A stretch of 44,001 bases of DNA from Silvanigrellaceae bacterium (GCA_947457515.1 CANGWC010000005.1:1-44001); one strand, 5' to 3'; numbered from the stretch's first letter, positions 26,273 through 34,611 are shown. Numbers and translations are program-made. Notes: generated from the sequence alone by a model not told the origin.

Positions 26273-27166
26273 ATGTTAAAATTCATTGTTTTATTCTTTT
26301 CTATGGGTAGTTTGTTTGCCAGTGATGTTTTAATCCCTGAATACACAGTAATAAAAGAATTACTGAAGCCATATTCTGTAGCAGAAAAAGCATCAATTAA
26401 CCGTGATCTCTCAAATATACGGGGTCTTGTTTTTTCAAATGCAAAAAAAACAAAAACTCCAACTTACTTAGCGACTGCAGGTGCACCAGGAGCTCGTAAA
26501 TCGTCTATTTTAGAAAACTATTTAACTGATTCTCTTTTTGCAGGATTTGCTTATATAGATCCAGACACACGAGCATTATTTTTAATGATTCATACCTATT
26601 TATCTCAAGGGGTTAATTATGGAACTTTAAGTAAGTTTAATGATTTCTCAGAAGCAAAAAAAAGTGCTTATGAAAAATGGCGTAATGCTTCAAATTATAT
26701 TGCAAATACTTTACTTAATGAGGCATTTAAAAAAAGAATTTCCATTGCTCATGGAACCACATCAACAGGCCCGCATGTGGAGCAAAATCTAAAGATCTTA
26801 AAAAAGAATCATTATCGCATACAATATATCTTGTGTGGAGCAAGTGACCAAACTCGACAAGATCTTATTAAGTATAGGAATAATACTCAGGGCAACTATC
26901 AAAGTACGCCAGAAGATGCTTTAAACAAAGGTGCTCTTTTTCCTAAACAGATCCCTATGTACTTCAAATATGCTGATGAATTAGATATTCATTGGTCTGA
27001 ATCTTTGAAAGATGATTTCTCTTCAGTAGCTATTGTTAATATTAATAAAAAAGAAGTTCAAATAAAAAATTCAGTTAAATATCAAAAGTTTACAACATAT
27101 ATAGATGATACTTCCAATATCAAGTGGTCTGATTTGACTCATAATTTTAAAATCATAAATAATTAA
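26273..27166 (+). CDS. Exported zeta-toxin-like P-loop kinase
   Basis: An upstream start at 26207 lies inside the terminator, while ATG 26273 has GGGAG 9 bases before it and gives a clean signal peptide, MLKFIVLFFSMGSLFA, cut before SDVLIP. The 297-residue product then has a Walker A at 70-78 (GAPGARKSS) following the strand TYLATA. The segment AYIDPDTRALF resembles the acidic substrate-binding motif of zeta toxins, and later come a helical region and ILCGASDQTR. Zeta/PezT toxins phosphorylate UDP-GlcNAc with ATP, both cytoplasmic, so an exported copy is unexpected. No epsilon antitoxin is adjacent. It could be an effector delivered to another cell. Zeta assignment is by motif only. Confidence 0.75.
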   Translation: MLKFIVLFFSMGSLFASDVLIPEYTVIKELLKPYSVAEKASINRDLSNIRGLVFSNAKKTKTPTYLATAGAPGARKSSILENYLTDSLFAGFAYIDPDTRALFLMIHTYLSQGVNYGTLSKFNDFSEAKKSAYEKWRNASNYIANTLLNEAFKKRISIAHGTTSTGPHVEQNLKILKKNHYRIQYILCGASDQTRQDLIKYRNNTQGNYQSTPEDALNKGALFPKQIPMYFKYADELDIHWSESLKDDFSSVAIVNINKKEVQIKNSVKYQKFTTYIDDTSNIKWSDLTHNFKIINN

Positions 27167-27172
27167 TATTTT

Positions 27173-27198
27173 AAGAATAAAAAATATTTTTTATTCTT
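27173..27198. terminator. AT-rich palindrome, likely terminator
   Basis: A perfect 26-base palindrome (AAGAATAAAAAA then its complement) follows the exported zeta-like gene by 6 bases. It could terminate transcription in both directions, though it is mostly A/T and weak as a hairpin. Confidence 0.45.
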
Positions 27199-27276
27199 TA
27201 GTCTTTAGTTCAATTAAAAAACTCCGATAAATTTTTCAGGACATAAAATGATCCTTTCTAAAATAAGGAGATGAAC

Positions 27277-27882
27277 TTGAAGAATCTACATCCAAAGGGA
27301 TTTACCCTAATAGAACTTATGGTTGTGGTTGCAATTATTGGTGTTTTAACGGCAATGGCTATTCCCAGATATGCGATCTTTAGAGCAAGAGCAGAGCAAG
27401 CAGAGGCTCAAACAGGTCTTAAAGGACTGTATACAGCTATGGAAGCTTCACGATCAGTTACTGCTGATGGTGCATACCCCACAGTTGCTGATGCTGCTCC
27501 TGTTGATCCTATTGCTGCTCAAATTGGGTTTGCTCTAGATGGCAACAGTCCTAAATACAACTTTGGATTAAGAACAGGAGTTGTTCCTGGAGGCCGAAGA
27601 ACTTGGGCGGGTGGAGCTGTCAGTAAAAAAGCATTTATTATTCCTAGTGCGGGGCAATGTGCAGATGCTTGGAGAGTGAATGCTCGAAATCAACTTTGTA
27701 ATAATTATGATGCTCCAGGTAAAGGACCAAATCGTTGTACAGGTATGACAAGATCTGATGGTTCTGGTGCAACTAAAACTTTAGCAGCAGCACCTTGTTT
27801 AGCAGCTTCTCCCGCATTTAATGCAGCAGATTTCGCCAGTTGGTTAAATATTGATGCAGAAGTAGACGATCCAGGCGCATAA
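27277..27882 (+). CDS. pilA: Type IV prepilin-like protein (PilA family)
   Basis: The product has the prepilin peptidase site LHPKG/FTLIELMVVVAIIG, with Gly before the cleaved Phe and Glu at mature position 5, followed by the N-terminal hydrophobic helix and a Cys-containing C-terminal domain with a repeated Ala-rich end. Pilins are polymerised into type IV pili for twitching and adhesion. An ATG at 27271 sits directly against the AAGGAG ribosome-binding site (zero spacing), so TTG at 27277, six bases after it, is the more plausible start; the product is then 201 residues. It is monocistronic, lying after a palindrome at 27173-27198. The remaining pilus genes are not in the window. Confidence 0.85.
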   Translation: MKNLHPKGFTLIELMVVVAIIGVLTAMAIPRYAIFRARAEQAEAQTGLKGLYTAMEASRSVTADGAYPTVADAAPVDPIAAQIGFALDGNSPKYNFGLRTGVVPGGRRTWAGGAVSKKAFIIPSAGQCADAWRVNARNQLCNNYDAPGKGPNRCTGMTRSDGSGATKTLAAAPCLAASPAFNAADFASWLNIDAEVDDPGA

Positions 27883-27944
27883 GATTCATTTGCTTAGTAC
27901 TCACTAAGTGTGCTATTTAATTTGATCTTTAAAGAGGAGTATAC

Positions 27945-28052
27945 GTGAACGGATCTCGCCATCGTAGAAAGCACCCCAAAGGTCGAAGAAAAGTTGGACA
28001 GAAGAAGCGTAAGCTTGTTCAAAAACGTCGTTACCTAAGAACTAACGGTTAA
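27945..28052 (+). CDS. Small highly basic protein (35 residues)
   Basis: A GTG-started frame of 35 codons reads MNGSRHRRKHPKGRRKVGQK and continues to RRYLRTNG before TAA at 28050-28052. GAGGAG lies about 5 bases upstream. Roughly half the residues are Lys, Arg or His, and there is no acidic residue. Such composition fits an RNA-binding ribosomal-type protein (for example the bTHX or AURKAIP1/COX24 class), but I could not match it to a named family. It lies 62 bases after the prepilin gene and before a hairpin terminator at 28083-28119. Confidence 0.6.
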   Translation: MNGSRHRRKHPKGRRKVGQKKRKLVQKRRYLRTNG

Positions 28053-28082
28053 GTTCTTCTTAAGACTTATTAAATACATATA

Positions 28083-28119
28083 TTAAACGATACATATAAA
28101 TTTTATATGCATCGTTTAA
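28083..28119. terminator. Bidirectional hairpin terminator
   Basis: A near-perfect 37-base inverted repeat (arms starting TTAAACGATA and ending ATCGTTTAA, one mismatch) lies between the small basic gene and the convergent lipoprotein gene ending at 28126. Its place and symmetry suggest it stops transcription from both sides. Confidence 0.65.
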
Positions 28120-28125
28120 ATTTAT

Positions 28126-28890
28126 TTATCCCTCTGTGGGCATAATATTCTGGTCAGTTGGTAAAATTGTTCCTGGTGGAACTTGAGTAGGATCTCCACC
28201 CTGTAAAATAACATAGGTTGATATTTTATCTTTTAATGTTGCTCCAGGAGTATCAAGAATATTCTGTTTAACTTCAGATATATTACCCACTTTATCTGCG
28301 CCCACTCCTTGTAGGACTGTAGAAGCAGAGTCAATACTCGTGAAAATTGTTTGGGCATCTTCTTCAGTCAGCTCGCTTAATTTTTCGATAGAGGGTTGTC
28401 CGCTTATATCCACAAGTTTTTTGGCAAGAGTCAGGCTTTTAGAGAATTCAATCAGTCCGAGATAATATGTCTGATCTGAAGTTCTAACATCTATGGGAAT
28501 TTTATTGAGAGACTCCGATGCTAAATTGAGAAGACTCAGGTTAGCTTCTGTAGGATCTGGAAAATATTGGGACATCGCTAAAAAATTACTCGAACCTCCA
28601 GACGATCCAGAAGATAAACTGATTTTAATGAGTTGAAATTCATCAATTCCTACAAGTTTCAAACATGCATTGGCTAACATGCCTTGAGCTTCCCAATCCT
28701 GAGCTGAATTAATGAGATGTTTCTGAAGTTGTTTTACAGCATCGGAATATTGTTCATTAGTGAGGGCATTCATAGCTGCTTTCTTGGGGTTAGTTTCGCC
28801 AAGAGATCTGAAGACATTATGGGTATTAGAAGAACAAGATGTCAGGATAGATAAGATGAGTAGATCTAGAAAATAAGATTTGTTTGTCAT
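28126..28890 (-). CDS. Lipoprotein, possibly TPR-like
   Basis: The 254-residue product has a lipoprotein signal ending ILTSC (Cys19). Residues 35-70 are helical with ALTNEQYSDAVKQLQKHLI and AQDWEAQGMLANACLKL, like TPR helices, and the C-terminal end is Pro/Thr/Gly-rich. No catalytic motif is seen. Its ATG overlaps the end of the 28887-29366 gene by 4 bases, so the three genes 30448-28126 form an operon for outer-membrane proteins. It may be an adaptor for the two barrel-like proteins, an inference from position. Confidence 0.7.
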   Translation of the reverse strand: MTNKSYFLDLLILSILTSCSSNTHNVFRSLGETNPKKAAMNALTNEQYSDAVKQLQKHLINSAQDWEAQGMLANACLKLVGIDEFQLIKISLSSGSSGGSSNFLAMSQYFPDPTEANLSLLNLASESLNKIPIDVRTSDQTYYLGLIEFSKSLTLAKKLVDISGQPSIEKLSELTEEDAQTIFTSIDSASTVLQGVGADKVGNISEVKQNILDTPGATLKDKISTYVILQGGDPTQVPPGTILPTDQNIMPTEG

Positions 28891-29366
28891 GGGAAAATGG
28901 GAAACAGGTAGCCTATTTCTAGTGTAGGTAAAGTTGCTGAGGTTGCCGAAGGATAAAAGTTTAAACCTATAGCCATAAAAAAGGAGATCAGACTGTCATT
29001 ATCAAAGGTATGAGAAAATAAAAGTTCTGAGCCTAACAAAGGAAAGAAATTCTCTTTTTCTAAGAGAAACCCTGAACTTAAACGAAGCTTCCAGAAGAAA
29101 TCAGTGGCTTCATGAAGAACATAAGTTCCATAAACTTTAAAGAAATAACCTGTAATGAGAGATGTTTGATCGCCGTTTTTCTTTTCAATAATACTGGGAA
29201 TCATGGGTAATGATAATCCATAGCCCCAAATAGAATCATCAGAAGAAGAGTCTAAAGAGACAGATAAGGAATTATCACTGGGAATAGAGATTCCAAGATT
29301 TAGGGGAGAAGCTTCTATAGCGCTAAAAAATAAAATAAAAATCAAAAAACACATTATTGTAACCAA
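28887..29366 (-). CDS. Outer-membrane beta-barrel-like protein
   Basis: The 159-residue product has a signal-like start (hydrophobic residues 4-16, then IEASPLNLGISIPSDNS) and a series of short alternating strands with turn-like Asn, Gly and Ser. It ends GYLFPIFP, and contains SGFLLEKENFFPLLGSELLF and FFMAIGLNFYP. A beta-barrel of about eight strands is plausible but not proved. It overlaps the upstream OMP gene (29354) by 13 bases and the downstream lipoprotein gene by 4, so they are coupled. Confidence 0.6.
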   Translation of the reverse strand: MVTIMCFLIFILFFSAIEASPLNLGISIPSDNSLSVSLDSSSDDSIWGYGLSLPMIPSIIEKKNGDQTSLITGYFFKVYGTYVLHEATDFFWKLRLSSGFLLEKENFFPLLGSELLFSHTFDNDSLISFFMAIGLNFYPSATSATLPTLEIGYLFPIFP

Positions 29367-30448
29367 AGCCCCAAAGAAACTCTTGCAAAAACTCGATAGC
29401 TTTCTCTTTGTCCAGGAAGAAGACCTAATTCTTCAGAATAAGAGCCACCTTCAAGACGAAGTAACCAAAGATTCATAAAACCGCCATATGTTGGATAACC
29501 TTGAGATAGACCTATCATAGCACCTATTGCATCTAAGTAGGAAAGCTGAATGCCAGCATGTATATGCTTATAGGTATTTTCTTTATTTTTATTGAAGAGA
29601 TCTTTGTATTCAATGCTTAAAGCGCCTTGGGTTTTTTGATTTTTAGGAAGAAAAGCAAATCCTATATCAACGGTTGTAGGATCACTGGGAAGTTTAGCTG
29701 TATTAGGTATTAATGACCAAGGGTAACTGCTAATGAGGTTATGTATAGCAATGCCAATATTAGGTTTATATCTGCCTGGTAGGCTCCAAAGTATTCCAAG
29801 ATCAGCTCCATACCCTAGATTTTGTTGTATGAGGTCATCTACTTTAGTATTTTGTAGAATGTTTTGGTCATTTAAGAAATCTCTAGGTGTGATTGTATAA
29901 CTTGAACGGAATACTTGTTGAAACTTAAAACGGAGCCCTAATGATAACTTTGAGTTTTCTGTTTGATAAAGATTTTGACCTAGTCCTAATGAAGCACCTG
30001 TAATGGATGAAAAATTCATGCTGCCTTCAAGATTACCATTGGTATTATTGCCTAAATAAAAACTCCCTTCAGTACTTTGTAATAAGCCTAAGGCGATTCT
30101 TCTAAAGACAATTCCAGTAAAATTTTGAAATCCAATATGTTGAATATCTCCTTTGAGTGTTTTAGCTAAAGAGAGAGCATCCATAGTTCTCAGTGTTTTA
30201 TAGTTTTCAAATATTTTCTTATAACTTCCCCCTATGGATAACATGGGACTTGCTAGAACAATTTCATCTAGAATGCCATTAAACTGCATCAGATGAGCAG
30301 GATTATAGAAAAGACCATCGCCTCCTGCAGCAGGAACACTAACCCCAGCATTTCCCATACCTAGGTATCGTGGGCTTTTAAACTCATGGGGTATTTCTTT
30401 AGCGTGTAATTTAACATATAAGTTAAGAATAAGGATTAAGATAATCAT
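29354..30448 (-). CDS. Outer-membrane protein, PorV/UPF0164/TraF-like
   Basis: The 364-residue product begins with a signal peptide ending LHA at about residue 16. It is followed by RYLGMGNAGVSVPAAGGDGLFYNPAHL, the motif found at the start of PorV/UPF0164/TraF-like FadL-fold outer-membrane proteins. The rest consists of repeated beta-hairpin-like strands. Such proteins form barrels, some serving secretion and others uptake. It is first in a three-gene operon with 28887 and 28126, and is divergent from fba across 37 bases. Confidence 0.75.
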   Translation of the reverse strand: MIILILILNLYVKLHAKEIPHEFKSPRYLGMGNAGVSVPAAGGDGLFYNPAHLMQFNGILDEIVLASPMLSIGGSYKKIFENYKTLRTMDALSLAKTLKGDIQHIGFQNFTGIVFRRIALGLLQSTEGSFYLGNNTNGNLEGSMNFSSITGASLGLGQNLYQTENSKLSLGLRFKFQQVFRSSYTITPRDFLNDQNILQNTKVDDLIQQNLGYGADLGILWSLPGRYKPNIGIAIHNLISSYPWSLIPNTAKLPSDPTTVDIGFAFLPKNQKTQGALSIEYKDLFNKNKENTYKHIHAGIQLSYLDAIGAMIGLSQGYPTYGGFMNLWLLRLEGGSYSEELGLLPGQRESYRVFARVSLGLWLQ

Positions 30449-30485
30449 AAAAAGATCTTAACCAACTTTAATCTGAAGGAATACC

Positions 30486-31523
30486 ATGGCACTTTTAAGT
30501 CTTAGACAATTACTGGATTATGCAGCAGAAAATAATTTTGGAGTGGCTGCTTTTAATATTAATAATTTAGAACAGATTCATGCTGTTTTAGAAGCAGCTA
30601 ATGAAACAGATAGTCCTGCGATTATTCAAGTCAGTCGTGGAGCACGTAAGTATGCTAACGATGTTGTTTTAAAGCAAATGGCTCAAGGAGCTATTGATCT
30701 TTATCCACATATTCCTGTTGTGATACATCAAGATCATGGAAATTCTCCTAAGACATGTTTCTCTGCAATGCAGCTTGGATTTAGCAGTGTCATGATGGAT
30801 GGTTCTTTAGAAGAAGATGGTAAGACTCCAGCTTCATTTGATTATAATGTTGAAACAACAGCATCTGTTGTTAAGGTAGCCCACACTTTAGGGATCTCTG
30901 TAGAAGGTGAATTAGGCTGTTTAGGTTCACTGGAATCTGGACATGGAGAAAAAGAAGATGGACATGGTCACGAAGGTGTTCTTCCTTTAGACATGCTTCT
31001 TACCGATCCTAATGAAGCACAAGAGTTTGTTCAAAGAACGGGTGTGGATGCTTTAGCCATAGCTATTGGAACCAGTCATGGAGCTTATAAGTTCACACGT
31101 AAACCTGATGCAGGTATTTTAAATATCCAAAGGATCCGTGAAATCCACGAGAAAGTGCCTAATACACATCTTGTGATGCATGGCTCCAGCTCTTTACCAG
31201 AAGAACTTCAAGATGAATTCCGTAAATGGGGTGGAGATCTTAAAACAACATTTGGTGTTCCAGTCTCTGAAATTCAAGAAGGTATTCGTCATGGTGTTCG
31301 TAAGATCAATGTCGATACTGATTGTAGACTTGCCATGACAGCGGCTATTAGAAAGTTCTTTAAGGAACAGCCTGCTGAATTTGATCCTAGAAAGTATTTA
31401 ACTCTTGCAAGGGATGCTATGAAAAAGGTTTGTCATGATCGTATGGTTCAATTTGGTCAAGCAGGACATGGACATAAGATAAGAAGCACGCCTTTAAGTC
31501 AATTTTCTAAATACTATATGTAA
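30486..31523 (+). CDS. fba: Class II fructose-bisphosphate aldolase
   Basis: The 345-residue product has the zinc-enzyme motifs VVIHQDHGNSPKTC and GISVEGELGCLGSLESGHGE. Then come DALAIAIGTSHGAYKF, HLVMHGSSSLPEEL and GVRKINVDTDCRLAMT, all in the order of the CbbA-type class II aldolases. It splits fructose-1,6-bisphosphate to glyceraldehyde-3-phosphate and dihydroxyacetone phosphate. GAAGGA lies close to the ATG. It stands alone, with a hairpin after the stop at 31527-31546. Sequence shows no truncation or odd features. Confidence 0.97.
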   Translation: MALLSLRQLLDYAAENNFGVAAFNINNLEQIHAVLEAANETDSPAIIQVSRGARKYANDVVLKQMAQGAIDLYPHIPVVIHQDHGNSPKTCFSAMQLGFSSVMMDGSLEEDGKTPASFDYNVETTASVVKVAHTLGISVEGELGCLGSLESGHGEKEDGHGHEGVLPLDMLLTDPNEAQEFVQRTGVDALAIAIGTSHGAYKFTRKPDAGILNIQRIREIHEKVPNTHLVMHGSSSLPEELQDEFRKWGGDLKTTFGVPVSEIQEGIRHGVRKINVDTDCRLAMTAAIRKFFKEQPAEFDPRKYLTLARDAMKKVCHDRMVQFGQAGHGHKIRSTPLSQFSKYYM

Positions 31524-31526
31524 CGT

Positions 31527-31546
31527 TAAAGCAACGTAGTGCTTTA
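31527..31546. terminator. Hairpin between fba and the exported RelE-like gene
   Basis: TAAAGCA at 31527-31533 and TGCTTTA at 31540-31546 form a seven-base stem around a six-base loop. It lies right after the fba stop and overlaps the 3' end of the convergent 31544-31975 gene. Confidence 0.5.
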
Positions 31547-31975
31547 TAAATTCAATTGACTTAAATATTCTGCTGCTTTTTTGAGATCTTTTTCTTGCGT
31601 AGCTTTGTGTCCACCCAGCCAGATGATTATGTTCTCAAGGTTAAAACAACTAAAGTAGACCCTATGTCCCGTTGATAACCTGAGTTCATAGAGATCTCCT
31701 TCTCCGTGGTATTTAATCTTATTGTAATCACCAAGAAAACCTTCTTTAAGTTGACCTATACGTTTAGTGAGTAATTTTAAAGCAATGGCATTGCTTTGTA
31801 AGGAACTTACCCAATCATTGTAAGGAACTTTGCCATTTGGCGCAGTATAAAATTCTATATTTAGATTTGTACTTTCTACGGGAACATGAGTTATATCTTT
31901 AGCGTGTATTTTATTCTGGATAGTACATAAAATAATGATAATTAAAAACAAAAGAGATTTATTATTTTTATTCAT
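31544..31975 (-). CDS. Exported RelE/HigB-like toxin-family protein (HI1419 type)
   Basis: The 143-residue protein has a signal peptide: K6, the hydrophobic core LLFLIIIILC, and likely cleavage after KIHA at residue 25. The mature part from residue 37 (LNIEFYTAPNGKVPYNDW) runs through LKLLTKRIGQLKEG, GEGDLYELRLSTGHRVYF and WLGGHKATQEKDLKKAAEYL. This follows the TIGR02683-type HI1419/HigB addiction-module toxin pattern, including the ELR and RVYF strands and the KxTQxKD helix. These toxins are ribosome-dependent mRNA interferases of the cytoplasm. No antitoxin gene is adjacent on either side. An exported form is unusual and could be an effector or a harmless export relic. Confidence 0.75.
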   Translation of the reverse strand: MNKNNKSLLFLIIIILCTIQNKIHAKDITHVPVESTNLNIEFYTAPNGKVPYNDWVSSLQSNAIALKLLTKRIGQLKEGFLGDYNKIKYHGEGDLYELRLSTGHRVYFSCFNLENIIIWLGGHKATQEKDLKKAAEYLSQLNL

Positions 31976-32180
31976 AATTATAATATATTAATTTAATTTT
32001 AATAAATCAATAGTTATGTGTATAAACTTATAAATAACAAATATTTATATAAAAATTTATAATGAATTATTACAATAAAGAGATGATGTGGTTTTTAAAT
32101 TATGAATGAGAGATTATTGATATAAATAATTATTATTATTTAGGTAATTTCTAAAATCAATAAAAAATTATAAAAATATA

Positions 32181-32209
32181 TTGACAAATAATATTTTTAT
32201 GAATATTTT
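32181..32209 (+). promoter_or_regulatory. Sigma70-type promoter for 32238
   Basis: A perfect -35 TTGACA (32181-32186) is followed 17 bases later by a -10 like TATTTT (32204-32209). The transcript would start near 32216, ahead of AAGGA and the GTG at 32238. Confidence 0.6.
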
Positions 32210-32237
32210 AAATAAATTAAAAATCAAGGAATAATTT

Positions 32238-33143
32238 GTGATAAAAATTAATAAATATATGGCTGTAATTACTTTGTTTTATACAGGAGTTTCTCTAGCT
32301 ACTAAGCCCTCAGGAGATCTTGTCGTGTCCACGACATCTCTAGGAAAAGTAGCCCGAAGAATTGGTAGAAGAGGGCCAAGCCATCTTAAACTTCTACAAG
32401 ATGTGAAAAGTTTGAAGGCAATAGTTCAACAGTTTTCTGAAGTTCCATTAAAAAGCTTGCAAGGGAAGAGAGATCTTAAACTTAATTTAGATCCTGTTTT
32501 TGGAATACCTTCAAACACATTAGCTGACTATATAGACAGCGTTCCTGCTTTAACAACGCCATTTCAGAGCTTACCTCTAGTCATAAAGTTACAAATATTA
32601 GAATTATGTAAATCAAATGAAGAGTTGCCAGCTGTTCTTCTTCAATATTTTCTAGCAAATGGAAGTTTAAATGATTTTTTAAAATACTTTTTGCTCTTAA
32701 AGGATAACCTCGAGAGGAGAACGAAACTTTCCTCTAAGGTTATTAAAATTTTTATAGATAATGATATTGTGCCAGAACATTTCACTCACATTAACGCATG
32801 GAATTCAAAAAATATAAGTGTATTCTACGTGAGGTATGCGAACCAGGTGTTTTTTGAAAAATGGAATCCAGATCTAGGAAAAAGAATAGAAAATATGATT
32901 TCTAGATTCCAAAAAGCTCCTTCGGGTCAGAGTGATTATTTATATCGTTTAACAATAAATGATTTAAGTAATTTTAAATCAAAAACAGAACCATGCTTAA
33001 AAGATAAGCACTACTCACTTTCTCAGGATGAAAACGGCAGTATTATAATTACTAATAAAGGCACAAACAACTTTATGGGTAAATTCACAGAAGAAGATAT
33101 AAAATTTCTAGAAACATTTCTTATACAAGTTCAGCCTTTTTGA
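32238..33143 (+). CDS. Secreted protein of unknown function
   Basis: The 301-residue product starts at GTG with AAGGA 7 bases before it. It has a signal peptide (K3, K6, then MAVITLFYTGVSLA, likely cut near residue 21). A basic stretch, KVARRIGRRGPSHLKL, follows at about residues 36-51. The body is helical and rich in Lys, Leu and Ser, and the last third has LGKRIENMISRFQKAPSGQ. I see no catalytic motif. The strong promoter at 32181-32209 supports expression. It lies in a cluster with other exported proteins and the tandem OMP-like paralogues. Confidence 0.7.
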   Translation: MIKINKYMAVITLFYTGVSLATKPSGDLVVSTTSLGKVARRIGRRGPSHLKLLQDVKSLKAIVQQFSEVPLKSLQGKRDLKLNLDPVFGIPSNTLADYIDSVPALTTPFQSLPLVIKLQILELCKSNEELPAVLLQYFLANGSLNDFLKYFLLLKDNLERRTKLSSKVIKIFIDNDIVPEHFTHINAWNSKNISVFYVRYANQVFFEKWNPDLGKRIENMISRFQKAPSGQSDYLYRLTINDLSNFKSKTEPCLKDKHYSLSQDENGSIIITNKGTNNFMGKFTEEDIKFLETFLIQVQPF

Positions 33144-33403
33144 TTATCTTAATCGTAAAGCATTAAATCTATAAATCTTTTAATAAATCACAGAAAATAT
33201 TTTTTTAATTTATTAGAAATCCGCAGCGAACATGAATTTCTAAAAACATTTTCCAGAAAATCAAAAAATAGATAATGCAGTTTAACGGAACACAAGATTT
33301 AATCTTTTTTCCTATATACAATACTTTTTAAAGATAATTTTAGAAATAAAAGAAATTTTTTCATTATAAATAAAGTTTTTGAAAAATCTTGTAATATTAC
33401 AGG
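33144..33403. other. AT-rich intergenic stretch
   Basis: It holds no convincing gene or RNA. The following gene starts at ATG 33404 preceded only by ACAGG, so its ribosome-binding site is weak. Confidence 0.4.
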
Positions 33404-33925
33404 ATGAAAAAATTTATCTATTTTTTATTGAGTTTGAGTATTGTCACTGTTGCTTTAGGTAAAGATAAAGGCAAAAAACCACAAGAGATCAAAAGTACTG
33501 CAGAGATCGCATGTGGACTTGGCACATGGATGTTTATTTTTGGTTTTACACCAGGATGCCAACTAGCGATTTACTTAAATCCTAAGATGACTTTGGGGTT
33601 ACGTTATGAATATAGTTATTTATTGCCAAGACCACCAGGTCAAATAGTACTTGCAACGACTAGTTTCTACCCCATGTCAGGGAGCTATTATCTAGAGTTG
33701 GGTTTAGGCGGACACGATTCTCCATATGATAATCCTGACTACAGTTCATCAGAAGTTTACATTTACAAATGGGATCTTGCCTATGCATTTCGTATGGGGA
33801 ATCGTTGGAAATTTAGTAATGGTTTTGTATTAGGGATAAATTATATTGGAGGAACTTTTGGCTTGATCTCAAGCTATATGGTGTCTCTTTTGTCATTAGG
33901 TCTTGAGGTGGGATATAGATTTTAA
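33404..33925 (+). CDS. Outer-membrane-like barrel protein, tandem paralogue 1
   Basis: The 173-residue product has a signal peptide (KK, then FIYFLLSLSIVTVALG). The mature part has two cysteines (IACGLG and TPGCQL) that would bracket a disulfide-linked segment. It then has MTLGLRYEYSYL, beta-strands, MGNRWKFSNGFVLGINYIGG, and ends LGLEVGYRF with a terminal Phe, the Bam recognition signature of outer-membrane barrels. It is the first of three related genes, the other two being closer to each other. It has no recognised named family. Confidence 0.75.
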   Translation: MKKFIYFLLSLSIVTVALGKDKGKKPQEIKSTAEIACGLGTWMFIFGFTPGCQLAIYLNPKMTLGLRYEYSYLLPRPPGQIVLATTSFYPMSGSYYLELGLGGHDSPYDNPDYSSSEVYIYKWDLAYAFRMGNRWKFSNGFVLGINYIGGTFGLISSYMVSLLSLGLEVGYRF

Positions 33926-33961
33926 GAAAACTTATTCTAATAACAGATTGGAAGGCAAAAT

Positions 33962-34462
33962 ATGAAAAAAATTTTATATCTGATAATAACTCTAAATCTT
34001 TTTGTTACCTTAAAGGCAGGTACTGAAGAACCAAAAGAACCTCAGAGTTTGGGAGAATTTTTATGTACTATTGGAACGGCTGTTATAGTCAATAATGCAG
34101 GATGCACGATAGCTGGTTATCTTTATCCCAATATTAATTTAGGCTTAAGATATACAAAATCAGGTCCACCCGTTGCTGAAAGTTTCCTAGGTGTATTTAG
34201 TGTTTATCCTTTTAAAGGATCTTTTTACATAGATGTTGAATTAGGAGCTTATTATCAACATTCATATCAGGATAGGATCCATTTATCGACTCACTCTTAT
34301 CTTGGTAAAAAGCATTCTGAAGTGTGGGGGAGTGCCTTAGGGTTCCATATGGGGAATCGGTGGGTAATATTTGAAAATCTTGTTTTAGGTATTAACTATT
34401 TAGGTTTTACCTATCCTATTAATGCTGCTTTAATTGGTTTTGAGTTGGGCTATAGATTTTAA
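33962..34462 (+). CDS. Outer-membrane-like barrel protein, tandem paralogue 2
   Basis: The 166-residue product has a signal peptide (KK, LYLIITLNLFVTLKA). Like its neighbours it has a Cys pair (FLCTIG, NAGCTI), then NINLGLRYTKSG, GNRWVIFENLVLGINYLGF and the end IGFELGYRF. It is nearly identical in its first 30 residues to paralogue 3. The DNA just before it (GATTGGAAGGCAAAATATG) closely matches that before 34612, so the promoter or ribosome-binding region was duplicated with the gene. It lies 36 bases after paralogue 1. Confidence 0.75.
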   Translation: MKKILYLIITLNLFVTLKAGTEEPKEPQSLGEFLCTIGTAVIVNNAGCTIAGYLYPNINLGLRYTKSGPPVAESFLGVFSVYPFKGSFYIDVELGAYYQHSYQDRIHLSTHSYLGKKHSEVWGSALGFHMGNRWVIFENLVLGINYLGFTYPINAALIGFELGYRF

Positions 34463-34611
34463 AGGTACTTTTCTAATAAACTGAATTATCGCTTAAGAAT
34501 TAAGAATCAGTGAAATCTTTCTGGTAAATATATATTTTTAGGGATTAAGTAAGCCATTAATTCACAGATCTTATTCGATGATTTGGGTAATAATAGATTG
34601 AAAGCCAAAAT

